Shown: positions 1 through 8,685 of the stretch, in pieces
Numbering within the stretch: the stretch's first letter is position 1
Layout: the number at the start of each line of letters is the position of its first letter
DNA from: BJ22 sp021298375
GTDB lineage: Bacteria > Planctomycetota > Planctomycetia > Pirellulales > Pirellulaceae
Assembly (NCBI GenBank): GCA_046343015.1
Contig: JBKDOL010000049.1
Span: 1-64,000, forward strand
DNA: 64,000 nucleotides
Direction of reading: 5' to 3'
Translations under genes and position numbers: made by a program
Notes under the pieces: generated by a model
What the model saw: the letters and a program-made list of their open reading frames with translations, nothing else
Told to the model about the DNA's origin: nothing
Databases searched by the model: none

Positions 1-1
1 T

Positions 2-799
2 TGCCCACCACTGGTGAGCAATCAGCCGATGCTGGGCGTTTTGGAGAAAGCTTCTCAAAACATCGGTCCGGTCAGTTTCGTCCGCCGCAGTCTGGTTCCC
101 AACCTGCTCGAGGCCAAGCGGATCAACGAGTATCGCTCCAACGATGAAATCGAGTTGTTTGAGATTGCCAAAGTCTATTTGCCCCAGAACTCAGGGATCC
201 CGCACGACCCCTTGCTCTGCGGTCTCGTCAGCAGTCGCGACTTCGCAGCCGTCAAAGGGGTGCTGGAGACGCTGGTCCAGACCCTTCATCCGGCGAAACG
301 TCTGGAGACCCAGCACTGCGAACACGACCTGCTGGACATCAGCCAATCGGCGCAGTTGACGCTGGACGGCGAGCGCTGGGGTTGGCTCGGGAAGGTCAGC
401 CCGTGGGGACGAAAGCTTTTCGGTCTGCGGCAAGATGCAGTCGTGGCGGAGTTTGATCTCGCCTTGCTGGAGGGGTTGGCGGTACTTGTGCCGCAGCATC
501 AGGAACTAAGTGAATATCCGCCCGTGACGCGGGACTTCAATTTTGTGCTCGACAATGACGTCCGCTGGGCTTCCCTGGAGTCAACCGTTCGCCTGGCGGC
601 GGGACCGATGCTGGAAGCGGTCCGGTATCTCGAGACGTTTCGGGACGAAGCCAAAGACGGACCGGGCAAGAAACGGTTGCTGCTCTCGGTCGTGCTGAGG
701 AGCGCCAGCGGCACGTTGACCGGTCAACAATTGGAAGAGGTCAGCCAGCAAATCATCGCCGCCTGCGATCGCCAACTCGGAGCCCGAGTGCTGGCCTGA
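2..799 (+). CDS. pheT: Phenylalanyl-tRNA synthetase beta subunit, C-terminal part (5' end outside window)
   Basis: The frame is open to the left edge, so only the last 265 residues of a protein normally near 800 residues are present. PheT pairs with PheS in the cytoplasmic alpha2-beta2 enzyme that charges tRNA-Phe. The visible part starts in the synthetase-like core (motif RRSLVPNLLEAKRINEY, then LFEIAKVYLP) and ends in an anticodon-binding FDX-ACB domain of about 95 residues that opens with YPPVTRDFNF and contains GKKRLLLSVVLRS. This order matches the C-terminal half of bacterial PheT. The gene ends in TGA with no hairpin visible before the convergent gene at 873. Identification is firm; the N-terminal B1-B5 domains cannot be checked. 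Confidence 0.95.
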   Translation, partial: CPPLVSNQPMLGVLEKASQNIGPVSFVRRSLVPNLLEAKRINEYRSNDEIELFEIAKVYLPQNSGIPHDPLLCGLVSSRDFAAVKGVLETLVQTLHPAKRLETQHCEHDLLDISQSAQLTLDGERWGWLGKVSPWGRKLFGLRQDAVVAEFDLALLEGLAVLVPQHQELSEYPPVTRDFNFVLDNDVRWASLESTVRLAAGPMLEAVRYLETFRDEAKDGPGKKRLLLSVVLRSASGTLTGQQLEEVSQQIIAACDRQLGARVLA

Positions 800-872
800 A
801 TACTGAGTGGAATGATGGCCGGAGTGGCCCGCTCGGCAGCTTGAGCGAGCCGAAGCAAACTCCCGGGCTGAT

Positions 873-1313
873 TTACTCGGCGGGGGGCAGAGTTTCCTCC
901 GAAGAGGGAGCCGGAGCGTTGGGCTTGTCCCCGCTTTTCACCTTCAATCGCAGCTCGGAAACGTAGTAATAGAGGACGCAGAGCAACCCCAGCGAGAAGG
1001 GGAAAGCCGTGTAATAGCGGAGATAATCGAGGTCTTCCCAGAAGAACTCGCAGATCATCCAGAAACCATTGGCGATGATCCAGCAGGTGACTGCGAGGTT
1101 GTGGAACAATTCCGAGCGAATGGAGCGCGTCTGCCAGGTGATCATCAGCGAGAGAAATAGCGTGGGCACGAACATGGTCACTCCGAGGGCTTGGAGTTTC
1201 AGGGCCCAACTCATGTCCTTGACCAGCCAGAACACGATGTGCATGTTCTCGGCGAACCGGAATTTCCGCGGGATGGCATAGACGTCTTGGTCGACCGTAG
1301 GCGGTTGGCTCAT
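873..1313 (-). CDS. Small integral membrane protein, function unknown
   Basis: A 146-residue protein with three likely membrane segments at about residues 41-60, 70-90 and 99-118, a short charged N-terminus and a hydrophilic Pro/Glu-rich C-terminal tail. The segments are rich in Phe, Trp and Tyr. I do not recognise the family and see no catalytic or metal-binding motif. It lies convergent to pheT and downstream of the icd terminator on the same strand, so it probably has its own promoter in the 200 bp before it. The coding call rests on uninterrupted membrane-protein composition and sensible placement between neighbours; the function is open. Confidence 0.7.
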   Translation of the reverse strand: MSQPPTVDQDVYAIPRKFRFAENMHIVFWLVKDMSWALKLQALGVTMFVPTLFLSLMITWQTRSIRSELFHNLAVTCWIIANGFWMICEFFWEDLDYLRYYTAFPFSLGLLCVLYYYVSELRLKVKSGDKPNAPAPSSEETLPPAE

Positions 1314-1423
1314 GATGGAAAATTAATCCGACGGAGGAATCGTCTGGCAAGGAAACGGCTGCGAATTCTCAACCAGAGGGTCGACAGATGCAAGGGTTGA
1401 ATTAGAGAATGGGGCCTGGCGCG

Positions 1424-1457
1424 AAAAAAGGCAGGTCGAAGGGAGTCTCGACCTGCC
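1424..1457 (-). terminator. Intrinsic terminator of icd
   Basis: A perfect 10-bp stem (GGCAGGTCGA pairing with TCGACCTGCC) with an 8-nt loop is followed, on the minus strand, by a run of six T (A at 1424-1429). It lies about 55 bp past the icd stop codon in the direction of icd transcription. Confidence 0.88.
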
Positions 1458-1513
1458 TCTCAATTTTCGAAAGGAAAACAGCGATTGGTCCGCGAGGAGC
1501 CCTGCCTGAGCGG

Positions 1514-2728
1514 TCAAGCCAGTTGGCTGCGGAGTTCCGCGTCGACCGCGTCCATGAACTGCTCGGTGGTCAGGTAGGCATGATCGGCACGAATCAGAGT
1601 CGCCAGGTCTTTCGTCATTCGACCGCTTTCGACCACGTCCACGCAGACCTTTTCCAGGGTTTCAGCGAATTGGACAACATCCGGGGTGTTGTCGATCCGC
1701 CCGCGATACTGCAGTCCGCGGGTCCAGGCGTAGATCGATGCGATCGGATTGGTCGACGTCGGCTTGCCTTGTTGATGCAGGCGATAATGCCGGGTGACGG
1801 TGCCGTGCGCGGCTTCGGCCTCGATTGTTTTTCCGTCCGGAGACATCAGCACGCTCGTCATCAGACCGAGCGAGCCGTAGCCCTGGGCAACGGTGTCCGA
1901 CTGGACATCGCCATCGTAGTTCTTGCAGGCCCAGAGGTAGCCCCCACTCCATTTGAGGTTGCAGGCCACCATGTCATCGATCAGGCGGTGTTCGTAAGTA
2001 AGTTTTTGAGCCTCAAACCGCGGCTTGAATTCAGCGTCGAAAATCTCCTGAAAGAGTTTCATGAACCGACCGTCGTACGCTTTGAGGATCGTATTCTTGG
2101 ATGAGAGGTACACCGAATACCCCCGGCCGAGGGCGTAATTAAAGCAGGCTCGGGCAAACCCCCGAATCGACTCATCGAGATTGAACATCCCCATGGCAAC
2201 TCCGGCGCCGGGAGCCTTGACGATCTCGCGCTCGATTGGTTCGCCGCCGGCGGCCGGTGTCCAGCTGATCTTCAGTGTGCCCGGGCCCGGGAAATGGAAA
2301 TCCTGAGCGCGGTACTGGTCGCCAAAGCCATGGCGGGCGACGACTACCGGCTTGTCCCAGTGCTGGACAATCCGGGGCACGTTTCGGCAGACGATCGGTT
2401 CCCGGAAAATCGTCCCATCGAGAATATTGCGGATCGTCCCGTTGGGGCTTTTCCACATCTGCTTCAGACCGAACTCCTTGACGCGAGCCTCGTCCGGAGT
2501 GATCGTCGCGCATTTGACGGCCACGCCGTACTGTTTGGTCGCGTTCGCCGCGTCGATTGTGACTTGGTCGTTGGTCTCGTCCCGCTTGGTCACGGAGAGG
2601 TCAAAATACTTCAAGTCGATGTCGAGATAGGGCAGGATCAGGCGTTCGCGAATCCACTGCCAGATAATCCGGGTCATCTCGTCGCCATCCATTTCCACAA
2701 CCGGATTTCTGACTTTTACTTTTTTCAT
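1514..2728 (-). CDS. icd: NADP-dependent isocitrate dehydrogenase, eukaryote-like type
   Basis: A 404-residue enzyme expected to convert isocitrate and NADP+ to 2-oxoglutarate, CO2 and NADPH in the TCA cycle. The N-terminus (NPVVEMDGDEMTRIIW) and the motifs SPNGTIRNIL, TVAQGYGSLGLMTSVLM and EAEAAHGTVTRHY are those of the mitochondrial/cytosolic IDH2/IDH1-like subfamily, not the E. coli Icd type. Length fits that subfamily (about 400-415). It is monocistronic, divergent from the pta-like gene across 136 bp, and closed by a strong terminator at 1424-1457. sucC and sucD, which act two steps later in the same cycle, lie 5 kb away. The product call is firm; cofactor specificity is from family knowledge. 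Confidence 0.95.
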   Translation of the reverse strand: MKKVKVRNPVVEMDGDEMTRIIWQWIRERLILPYLDIDLKYFDLSVTKRDETNDQVTIDAANATKQYGVAVKCATITPDEARVKEFGLKQMWKSPNGTIRNILDGTIFREPIVCRNVPRIVQHWDKPVVVARHGFGDQYRAQDFHFPGPGTLKISWTPAAGGEPIEREIVKAPGAGVAMGMFNLDESIRGFARACFNYALGRGYSVYLSSKNTILKAYDGRFMKLFQEIFDAEFKPRFEAQKLTYEHRLIDDMVACNLKWSGGYLWACKNYDGDVQSDTVAQGYGSLGLMTSVLMSPDGKTIEAEAAHGTVTRHYRLHQQGKPTSTNPIASIYAWTRGLQYRGRIDNTPDVVQFAETLEKVCVDVVESGRMTKDLATLIRADHAYLTTEQFMDAVDAELRSQLA

Positions 2729-2864
2729 TGGTTGGGTCGCTCTCCCGTATAAATTTCAAACGAATCCAAAATCGGGAAACAATTATTGCAGATTTGCCCG
2801 TTGTTTGGCCAGTCGGGCGGGTGGGCTGGTTTTCAGCCTGTTGGGCCTTTGTCAGAATCTGGGG

Positions 2865-3839
2865 ATGAGTAGCGTGATGGAGCAATTGCGATCCCAAGCC
2901 CGAGCCGCGCGGCGGCGGGTGATTTTGCCGGAATCGGCCGACCCCCGAGTCCGCGCGGCGGCGCGTCAACTGGTCGCGGAGGGGTTAGCCGAAGTTTGGC
3001 TGGTCGCTTCGAGTGAGTGCGCCCCCGGCTCCGCAGAGGGTGTTCGGGTACTGGCGGCCGGAGATGAGGAATTCCGATGGCGCTGTGTCGAGCAGCTTCA
3101 TGAAAACCGCCGCCTGCGGGGATTGTCGCGAGAGGCAGCCGCAGAGGCCGTTTCTGATCCCCTGCTCTGGGCCGCGCTTCTGGTCCGGTTGGGAATTGTC
3201 GATGCCGCAGTTGCAGGCTCGCTGTCCACCACTGCTGCCGTGATTCGAGCCGGTCTCTACGGTCTCGGAACACCACCTGGCCGGAAGTTGGTGTCCAGCT
3301 TTTTCCTCATGGAATTGGCTCAGGGGCGGAGCGTGGCCTTTGCCGATTGCGGCGTCGTCCCGGACCCTGATTCCGAGCAACTCGCCGAGATCGCCCTGTC
3401 GACGGCGGAGAATTTTCAACGCCTCGCTGGCGAGTCGCCCCGAGTCGCAATGCTTTCGTTTTCAACTCGCGGCAGCGCGGAGCATCCGCGGGTGGACAAG
3501 GTACGGGCAGCCACGGCGCGCGTGCGCCAGTTGGCTCCCCACTTGGCTGTGGATGGTGAGCTGCAATTCGATGCTGCTTTTGACCCGGGAGTTGGCGCGC
3601 GGAAGGCTCCGGGTTCTCCTGTCGCCGGGCAAGCCAACGTGTTTGTCTTTCCCGATCTCGACAGCGGGAATATTGGATACAAGATCGCCCAGAGAATCGG
3701 CGGTGCCACCGCCATTGGTCCGCTGGTTCAGGGATTGCGGCGGCCGATGATGGACCTTTCGCGGGGCTGTTCCGTTCAGGACATTGTCGATGTGGCGGTC
3801 GTCGCCAGTTGTCTGGCGGCAGCAGATGACCGCGACTGA
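2865..3839 (+). CDS. pta: Phosphate acetyltransferase (PTA/PTB family)
   Basis: A 324-residue cytoplasmic enzyme of the phosphate acetyl/butyryltransferase family, which moves acyl groups between CoA and phosphate. Diagnostic stretches are VILPESADPRV at the N-terminus, AVAGSLSTTAAVIRAGLYG in the middle, and FPDLDSGNIGYKIAQRIGG followed by AIGPLVQGL and DLSRGCS near the C-terminus, all very close to EutD/short Pta proteins. The length is that of the single-domain form; the DRTGG regulatory domains of long E. coli Pta are absent. The frame is open 20 codons further upstream, but ATG at 2865 sits just before the conserved N-terminus. No acetate kinase gene is adjacent, so physiological direction is not evident. 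Confidence 0.88.
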   Translation: MSSVMEQLRSQARAARRRVILPESADPRVRAAARQLVAEGLAEVWLVASSECAPGSAEGVRVLAAGDEEFRWRCVEQLHENRRLRGLSREAAAEAVSDPLLWAALLVRLGIVDAAVAGSLSTTAAVIRAGLYGLGTPPGRKLVSSFFLMELAQGRSVAFADCGVVPDPDSEQLAEIALSTAENFQRLAGESPRVAMLSFSTRGSAEHPRVDKVRAATARVRQLAPHLAVDGELQFDAAFDPGVGARKAPGSPVAGQANVFVFPDLDSGNIGYKIAQRIGGATAIGPLVQGLRRPMMDLSRGCSVQDIVDVAVVASCLAAADDRD

Positions 3840-3856
3840 ATTGGCTGCTCGTCGAA

Positions 3857-4603
3857 CTAGAGTCTTTCCGCGATGAAGCGGCGAATGTTGTCGCGGACCT
3901 CTTCATCCCGCCAGAGCCGAGCGACTTCTTCCTGGAAGTTGCTTTCGTGGCGGCAGATGCGCTCAACAATCGGGCGGCGGATTTGACGTTTACTGAGGGC
4001 AAAGACGCTGGCCGGGACGGCTTGCAATTCAATCGCCACGCCTTGAGCCCGCGGCAAGACCTGTTCCACTGCGAGCACTTCGTCGGCCAAACCCGCATTG
4101 ACCGCGTCCTGACCGAGATAGGTTCGCCCGCTGGTGACAATCCGCTGCAAGTGCTGGGTTGCCGCGACAAAGCGGAGAATCTCGACTCCCTCCGGAGGCA
4201 ACGGCAGGCCAACCCGCAGTTCGGGCATTCCGATTTTGGCCTGAGAGCTGAGCAGTCGATAGTCGCAGCAACTGGCCAGCACACAGCCGCCGGCGAGGGC
4301 ATGGCCGCGGATCGCGCCGACCAGCGGCTTGGGGAATTGAAACGCCGCGCGAAACAGCTGGCGAATCGCGGGCAGGAAGCTGTCGTTGTATTCCAATCGT
4401 TCCGCTACGAGACGTTTCAAATCGACACCGGCGGAAAAGGTCGTTCCTGCGGTCGTGAGGATGACGACACTGACATTGGAATCGTTGGCCAACCCGTCCA
4501 GTTGCCGCCGCAGGGTCTCCAAAAACTCGAGGTCCATGGCGTTGACTTTGCCATGTCTGAGGGTGAGTGTCGCGATCCGGTTTTCGTGGTGCAAATCGAA
4601 CAT
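3857..4603 (-). CDS. Enoyl-CoA hydratase/isomerase family protein
   Basis: A 248-residue crotonase-fold protein. The oxyanion-hole segments are visible: TTFSAGVDLKRLV around residues 65-77 and GAIRGHALAGGCVLASCCDY around 97-116, followed by GMPELRVGLPLPPEG where a catalytic Glu is usual. The C-terminal third is helical and Arg-rich. Crotonases hydrate, isomerise or cleave acyl-CoA thioesters; the exact substrate cannot be read here. The reading frame continues upstream, but ATG at 4603 (MFDLHHENRIATLTL) starts at the usual family N-terminus. It is the last of three minus-strand genes (ald, mtnA, this one) separated by 126-180 bp gaps, so co-transcription is possible but not shown. Confidence 0.85.
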   Translation of the reverse strand: MFDLHHENRIATLTLRHGKVNAMDLEFLETLRRQLDGLANDSNVSVVILTTAGTTFSAGVDLKRLVAERLEYNDSFLPAIRQLFRAAFQFPKPLVGAIRGHALAGGCVLASCCDYRLLSSQAKIGMPELRVGLPLPPEGVEILRFVAATQHLQRIVTSGRTYLGQDAVNAGLADEVLAVEQVLPRAQGVAIELQAVPASVFALSKRQIRRPIVERICRHESNFQEEVARLWRDEEVRDNIRRFIAERL

Positions 4604-4729
4604 GGTTAGATTCCGGGCGAGAGAAAGGAAAGGACCGGCAGGACCGGCAACCATTTCGTCTCGCAGATAATTGAGCCAGAGTTGCGAGTTCGGCGAGCGG
4701 CCAGCCAGAGACCGTCGCGGCAATCCGGT

Positions 4730-5875
4730 TCAGTTTCTGCCCGGTAGCAGCTCGCCATGGGGTTGCAGTTGCCGCCGGACATTTTCAGTGGTCACCGGAC
4801 TGATGATCCCCTGCTCGGTGATGATTGCCCGGATCAGCTTGGCCGGGGTCACATCAAAGGCGGGGTTGTACACTTCGATTCCCAAGGGCGCGGTACGTCG
4901 GCCAAATCCTTCGGTAATTTCTTCGGCGGCCCGCTGTTCAATTGGAATCCCTTCGCCCGATTCAAGGCTGAGATCGAAGGTGCTGCTCGGGGCGGCAATG
5001 TAAAAGGGGATCCCGTGTGCGGCGGCGAGCACCGCGAGGCCATAGGTTCCAATTTTGTTTGCCGAGTCGCCATTGGCAGCAATTCGATCGGCGCCCGTAA
5101 TGACGGCCTGAACCCGACCTTCGCGCATCACTTGGGCCGCCATCGAATCGCAGATGAGCGTCGCGGGGACTCCGCGCTGCTGGAGTTCCCAGGCGGTCAA
5201 TCGCGCGCCTTGCAACAAGGGTCGGGTTTCATCGACGTAGACATGCAGCAGGTGTCCCGCATCCTGGGCTGCGAAGATGGCTGCCAAAGCCGTCCCATAC
5301 TCGGCCGTGGCCAAGCCCCCCGCGTTGCAATGCGTCAGGACGCCCTGAGCCGAGCGGAGCAATTCCGCCCCGTTGCGGCCAATCGCATGGCACATCTCCC
5401 GGTCCTCGGCGTGAATCTCAACCGCGGTCTGCAGCAGGCGTTGCAGCAGGTCTTCACGTTTGACCAGTTTGGTTGCGCAGGCAGTCGTTCCCGCAGTCCG
5501 CATCCGATCAAGCGCCCAGAACAGATTGACGGCCGTCGGCCTACTGGTCGCAAGGTAATCGCAGACCTGATCAAGCAAGGATTGGGCTGCCGCGGAAGGC
5601 AACTCACTGACCGACTCCAAGTGCTCCTGCATGCCGGTCACAACACCATAGGCGGCAGCGATGCCAATCGCCGGTGCGCCGCGGACTTTCAGTTGCCGAA
5701 TCGCTTCCCAGACGGTTTGTACGTTGGGACAGGGAAATTCGAACAGCTCAGCCGGCAATCGGGTCTGGTCAAGCAGCCAGAGTTGACCGTCAGCAGCGCC
5801 CTCCCAGCGAACAGAGCGGGGAGCGGCGCCACGGGCCGTCTGGGAGGAGGTTGCGGTGGGAGTAGAAGGGACCAT
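4730..5875 (-). CDS. mtnA: S-methyl-5-thioribose-1-phosphate isomerase
   Basis: A 381-residue protein of the eIF2B-related isomerase family that converts methylthioribose-1-phosphate to methylthioribulose-1-phosphate in methionine salvage. Characteristic segments are VRGAPAIGIAAAYG near residue 64, THCNAGGLATAEYGTALA with the catalytic Cys near 180, and ITGADRIAANGDSANKIG with the catalytic Asp near 265. The first 25 residues are a low-complexity Ser/Thr/Ala extension not usual in the family. The frame is open further upstream, but 5875 is the last ATG before the conserved part. No other salvage genes (mtnK, mtnB, mtnC, mtnD) are in the window. The family call is strong. Confidence 0.92.
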   Translation of the reverse strand: MVPSTPTATSSQTARGAAPRSVRWEGAADGQLWLLDQTRLPAELFEFPCPNVQTVWEAIRQLKVRGAPAIGIAAAYGVVTGMQEHLESVSELPSAAAQSLLDQVCDYLATSRPTAVNLFWALDRMRTAGTTACATKLVKREDLLQRLLQTAVEIHAEDREMCHAIGRNGAELLRSAQGVLTHCNAGGLATAEYGTALAAIFAAQDAGHLLHVYVDETRPLLQGARLTAWELQQRGVPATLICDSMAAQVMREGRVQAVITGADRIAANGDSANKIGTYGLAVLAAAHGIPFYIAAPSSTFDLSLESGEGIPIEQRAAEEITEGFGRRTAPLGIEVYNPAFDVTPAKLIRAIITEQGIISPVTTENVRRQLQPHGELLPGRN

Positions 5876-5937
5876 CGAGTCTGCTGTGGGTAGGTGGCTG
5901 GACGATTGGAGAAACAGTAAAGCCCGCTTGCCCTGAG

Positions 5938-5970
5938 GCGGCCGCGGAGGGGGCTGCAGGCCGCGGCCGC
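5938..5970. repeat. GC-rich 10-bp inverted repeat between ald and mtnA
   Basis: GCGGCCGCGG at 5938-5947 and its exact complement CCGCGGCCGC at 5961-5970 flank 13 bases. It would form a very stable hairpin in the ald-mtnA gap but has no T-run on either strand, so it is not a classic terminator. It could attenuate or protect the mRNA; that is inference. Confidence 0.6.
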
Positions 5971-6055
5971 GAGTTGCTCGCCGCTCGCCGCCATCCCGCG
6001 GAGCACTGAAGTGGCCGTTTTCAGCTCGCGGGAGTTGCAGGGGCGGCAAGTGCCT

Positions 6056-7159
6056 TCAAACCAGGGGCTGGTAAGTCAAGTTGAATGTCTCGGCGACAGC
6101 CTGATTGCAGACTTTGCCGCGGCTGATGTTGGTGGCCAGACGAAGGGCTGGGTCGGTTTGAGCTGCTTGGGCAAGTCCCCACTTGGCCAGCTTCAGCACC
6201 CAGGGGAGTGTGGCATTGCAGAGTGCAAACGTGCTGGTGCGGCCGACGGCACCCGGCATGTTTCCCACGCAGTAATGGATTACCTCTTCTTCCACAAAAA
6301 CCGGGTCGCTATGCGTTGTCGGCCGGCTGGTTTCAAAACACCCCCCCTGATCGATCGCCACGTCGACAATCACGCTGCCGGGTTTCATTGTCTTCAGGTC
6401 CGCGCGGGAAATCAGGCGCGGCGTCTTTGCGCCAGGAATCAGGACGGCGGCGATCACCAAATCGGCTTTCCGGATTTCCTCGAGGAGCATATGTCGGTCG
6501 CTGTAAAGGACGTTCACGTTGGGGGGCATGATGTCCTCGAGGTACCTCAGGCGTTCGAGGTTGATGTCGAGAATGGAAACATCCGCGCGGAAGCCCGCGG
6601 CAATTTTGGCGGCGTTGGTTCCGACGACTCCTCCGCCGATGATGGTCACATGAGCGGGGGCCACACCGGGTACTCCGCCCAGAAGGATCCCGCGGCCCAT
6701 TTGCGGACGCTCGAGAAACCGGGCTCCCTCCTGGAGGCTCATTCGCCCCGCGACTTCGCTCATCGGAGTCAGCAGGGGCAGGGAGCCGTCGGGAAGGCTG
6801 AGCGTTTCATAAGCGACGCAATCGGCCTGCGACTTGATCATCGCCTCGGTCAACTCGCGATCGGCCGCGAAGTGAAAGTAGTTGAACAGAATCTGACCGG
6901 GGCGGATTTGGCTCCATTCGGAACGCTGCGGTTCTTTGACTTTGACGACCAGATCCGCTTTTTCGAAAATCTCCCGGGAGTTGCGGACGATGGTCGCCCC
7001 CTCCGCTTGATATTGCTGGTCTGTCAGGCCGCTTCCCAGGCCGGCCCCCGCTTCGATCAGGACTTGGTGTCCGGAGCGGGTCAACTCATGCACTCCGACA
7101 GGAAGCATCGCCACCCGGTACTCGTCTTTTTTGATTTCTTTTGGCACACCGACGATCAT
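6056..7159 (-). CDS. ald: Alanine dehydrogenase
   Basis: A 367-residue NAD-dependent enzyme, normal length for Ald, expected to interconvert L-alanine with pyruvate and ammonium. The N-terminus (MIVGVPKEIKKDEYRVAMLP) carries the substrate-binding Arg/Lys pattern of the family; the Rossmann glycine motif IIGGGVVGTNAAKIAAGF is near residues 172-190; GAKTPRLISRADLKTMKPGS and HYCVGNMPGAV follow as in other Ald proteins. The frame continues upstream, but ATG at 7159 coincides with the family start. The gene is divergent from sucC across 252 bp that contains the sucC promoter. A long open frame on the opposite strand is a high-GC shadow. Confidence 0.95.
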   Translation of the reverse strand: MIVGVPKEIKKDEYRVAMLPVGVHELTRSGHQVLIEAGAGLGSGLTDQQYQAEGATIVRNSREIFEKADLVVKVKEPQRSEWSQIRPGQILFNYFHFAADRELTEAMIKSQADCVAYETLSLPDGSLPLLTPMSEVAGRMSLQEGARFLERPQMGRGILLGGVPGVAPAHVTIIGGGVVGTNAAKIAAGFRADVSILDINLERLRYLEDIMPPNVNVLYSDRHMLLEEIRKADLVIAAVLIPGAKTPRLISRADLKTMKPGSVIVDVAIDQGGCFETSRPTTHSDPVFVEEEVIHYCVGNMPGAVGRTSTFALCNATLPWVLKLAKWGLAQAAQTDPALRLATNISRGKVCNQAVAETFNLTYQPLV

Positions 7160-7338
7160 GGGGCGTTCCTCGGAAAAAACCGAACAGTTCAGAAAGAAAG
7201 CTGCCGGGAGTCGGGAAAATTCAGGGACAAGTGGCCCGAATGGGCTTCGCGCGGGCAGGGTCTGTGAGAGTTTAACGGCCGGCCGAACCAGCGGAAAGAG
7301 ACGCAAGCGGAAGAAATCTGCGGCAAAATCGCGGGCAA

Positions 7339-7368
7339 TTGACCCCTAAATTAGCCCGGTTCTATAAT
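7339..7368 (+). promoter_or_regulatory. Sigma-70-like promoter of sucCD
   Basis: TTGACC at 7339-7344 and a perfect TATAAT at 7363-7368 are separated by 18 bp, ending 43 bp before the sucC start. It is the best housekeeping-type promoter I see in the window. Confidence 0.75.
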
Positions 7369-7411
7369 CGTGCCTTTTCGTCCCCGCGACTCGCCCCTGA
7401 CGAGAGTTCGA

Positions 7412-8593
7412 ATGAAGATCCACGAGTATCAAGGCAAGAAACTGTTCGCCGACTTTGGCGTCACCGTGCTCTCCAGCCGGGTCGCCCGCACCGCCGCCGA
7501 GGCAGCCGAGGCTTTTCGGGCGCTGGGTGGCAGCATTGCAGTCGTCAAATCCCAGATCCACGCGGGTGGCCGCGGCAAAGGGACCTTCAAGGAAAATCCC
7601 CAACAGCGCGGCGTGCAGTTGGTCAAAAGTGCCGATGAAGCCGCAACCGCAGCGGGCAACATGCTCGGCAAGACCCTGGTCACGATTCAGACCGGTGCGG
7701 AAGGCAAGCTGGTCAATCAGGTGCTGGTCGAGGCAGGCTGCGACATTGCCCGCGAACTGTACCTCGGGATTGTTCTCGACCGGGCAGCCAAACGGCCTGT
7801 CCTGATGTGCAGCCAGGAAGGCGGCGTCGATATTGAAAAGGTCGCCCACGAGACGCCGGAAAAGATTTTCAAAGAGCATTTCGACCCAGCTCAGGGCTTG
7901 GAAAGTTATCAGGTTCGCAAACTCTGCAAGCGCCTCGGGATCGAGGGCAAGAGTGTCCTGGTTGCCGACAAGTTCATGCGGGCGATTTGTCGTCTGTTCG
8001 TGCAGTTGGATTGCAGCTTGCTCGAGATCAACCCGCTGGTTGTCACCAAGGCAGGTGAACTCGTCGCCCTGGACTCGAAAATCACGTTTGACGACAACGC
8101 CTCTTTCCGGCACAAGGACTTGGCCGAACTCCGCGACCTTTCCGAAGAAGAGGAGTCCGAAGTTCGGGCCTCCAATGCCGGTTTGAGCTATGTCAAACTG
8201 GACGGAAACATTGGCTGTCTGGTCAACGGTGCCGGATTGGCCATGAGCACCATGGACATCATCAAACTGCACGGGGGCGAACCGGCCAACTTCCTCGATG
8301 TCGGTGGGGGAGCCAACGCGGACCAGGTGACCGAGGCGTTCCGAATCATCCTTTCGGACCCGCATGTGAAGGCGGTGCTGGTCAACATCTTCGGCGGCAT
8401 CATGAAGTGCACCACGATTGCCGAGGCGATTGTGACTGCCGCCAAAACGGTCGGATTCAAGGTCCCGCTGGTCGTGCGACTGGAAGGAACTCAGGTCGAG
8501 GAAGGGCGAAAGATCCTCGCCAACTCGGGAATCAACATTATCGCCGCCACCGACCTGACGGACGCGGCCAAGAAAGCGGTTGCCGCGATCTAA
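7412..8593 (+). CDS. sucC: Succinate-CoA ligase (ADP-forming) beta subunit
   Basis: A 393-residue ATP-grasp subunit that, with SucD, interconverts succinyl-CoA and succinate while making ATP (TCA cycle, cytoplasm). MKIHEYQGKKLFADFGV is the standard N-terminus; VKSQIHAGGRGKG, LLEINPLVVT and LVNIFGGIMKC are conserved nucleotide- and subunit-contact segments. Length matches E. coli SucC (388). The start at 7412 is preceded by GAGAG and lies 43 bp after a TTGACC/TATAAT promoter. sucD follows after 92 bp, so the two form an operon. Confidence 0.97.
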   Translation: MKIHEYQGKKLFADFGVTVLSSRVARTAAEAAEAFRALGGSIAVVKSQIHAGGRGKGTFKENPQQRGVQLVKSADEAATAAGNMLGKTLVTIQTGAEGKLVNQVLVEAGCDIARELYLGIVLDRAAKRPVLMCSQEGGVDIEKVAHETPEKIFKEHFDPAQGLESYQVRKLCKRLGIEGKSVLVADKFMRAICRLFVQLDCSLLEINPLVVTKAGELVALDSKITFDDNASFRHKDLAELRDLSEEEESEVRASNAGLSYVKLDGNIGCLVNGAGLAMSTMDIIKLHGGEPANFLDVGGGANADQVTEAFRIILSDPHVKAVLVNIFGGIMKCTTIAEAIVTAAKTVGFKVPLVVRLEGTQVEEGRKILANSGINIIAATDLTDAAKKAVAAI

Positions 8594-8685
8594 GCGAACC
8601 GCCGCGGAGCAGCCGGGGTTGATTGGCATCATTCCGGCCAGCAGTCACATCCTTACGAGCATCCCCTTTTTCCAGGCAGCATTCA

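Noticed and set aside
5938..5970. GC palindrome as an ald terminator
   Set aside because: No T-run follows on either strand, so it is listed only as an inverted repeat.
7346..8632. A 428-codon open frame on the minus strand opposite sucC
   Set aside because: Antisense shadow of sucC with no family motifs; the same holds for long frames opposite ald (6011-7267) and mtnA (4757-5893).
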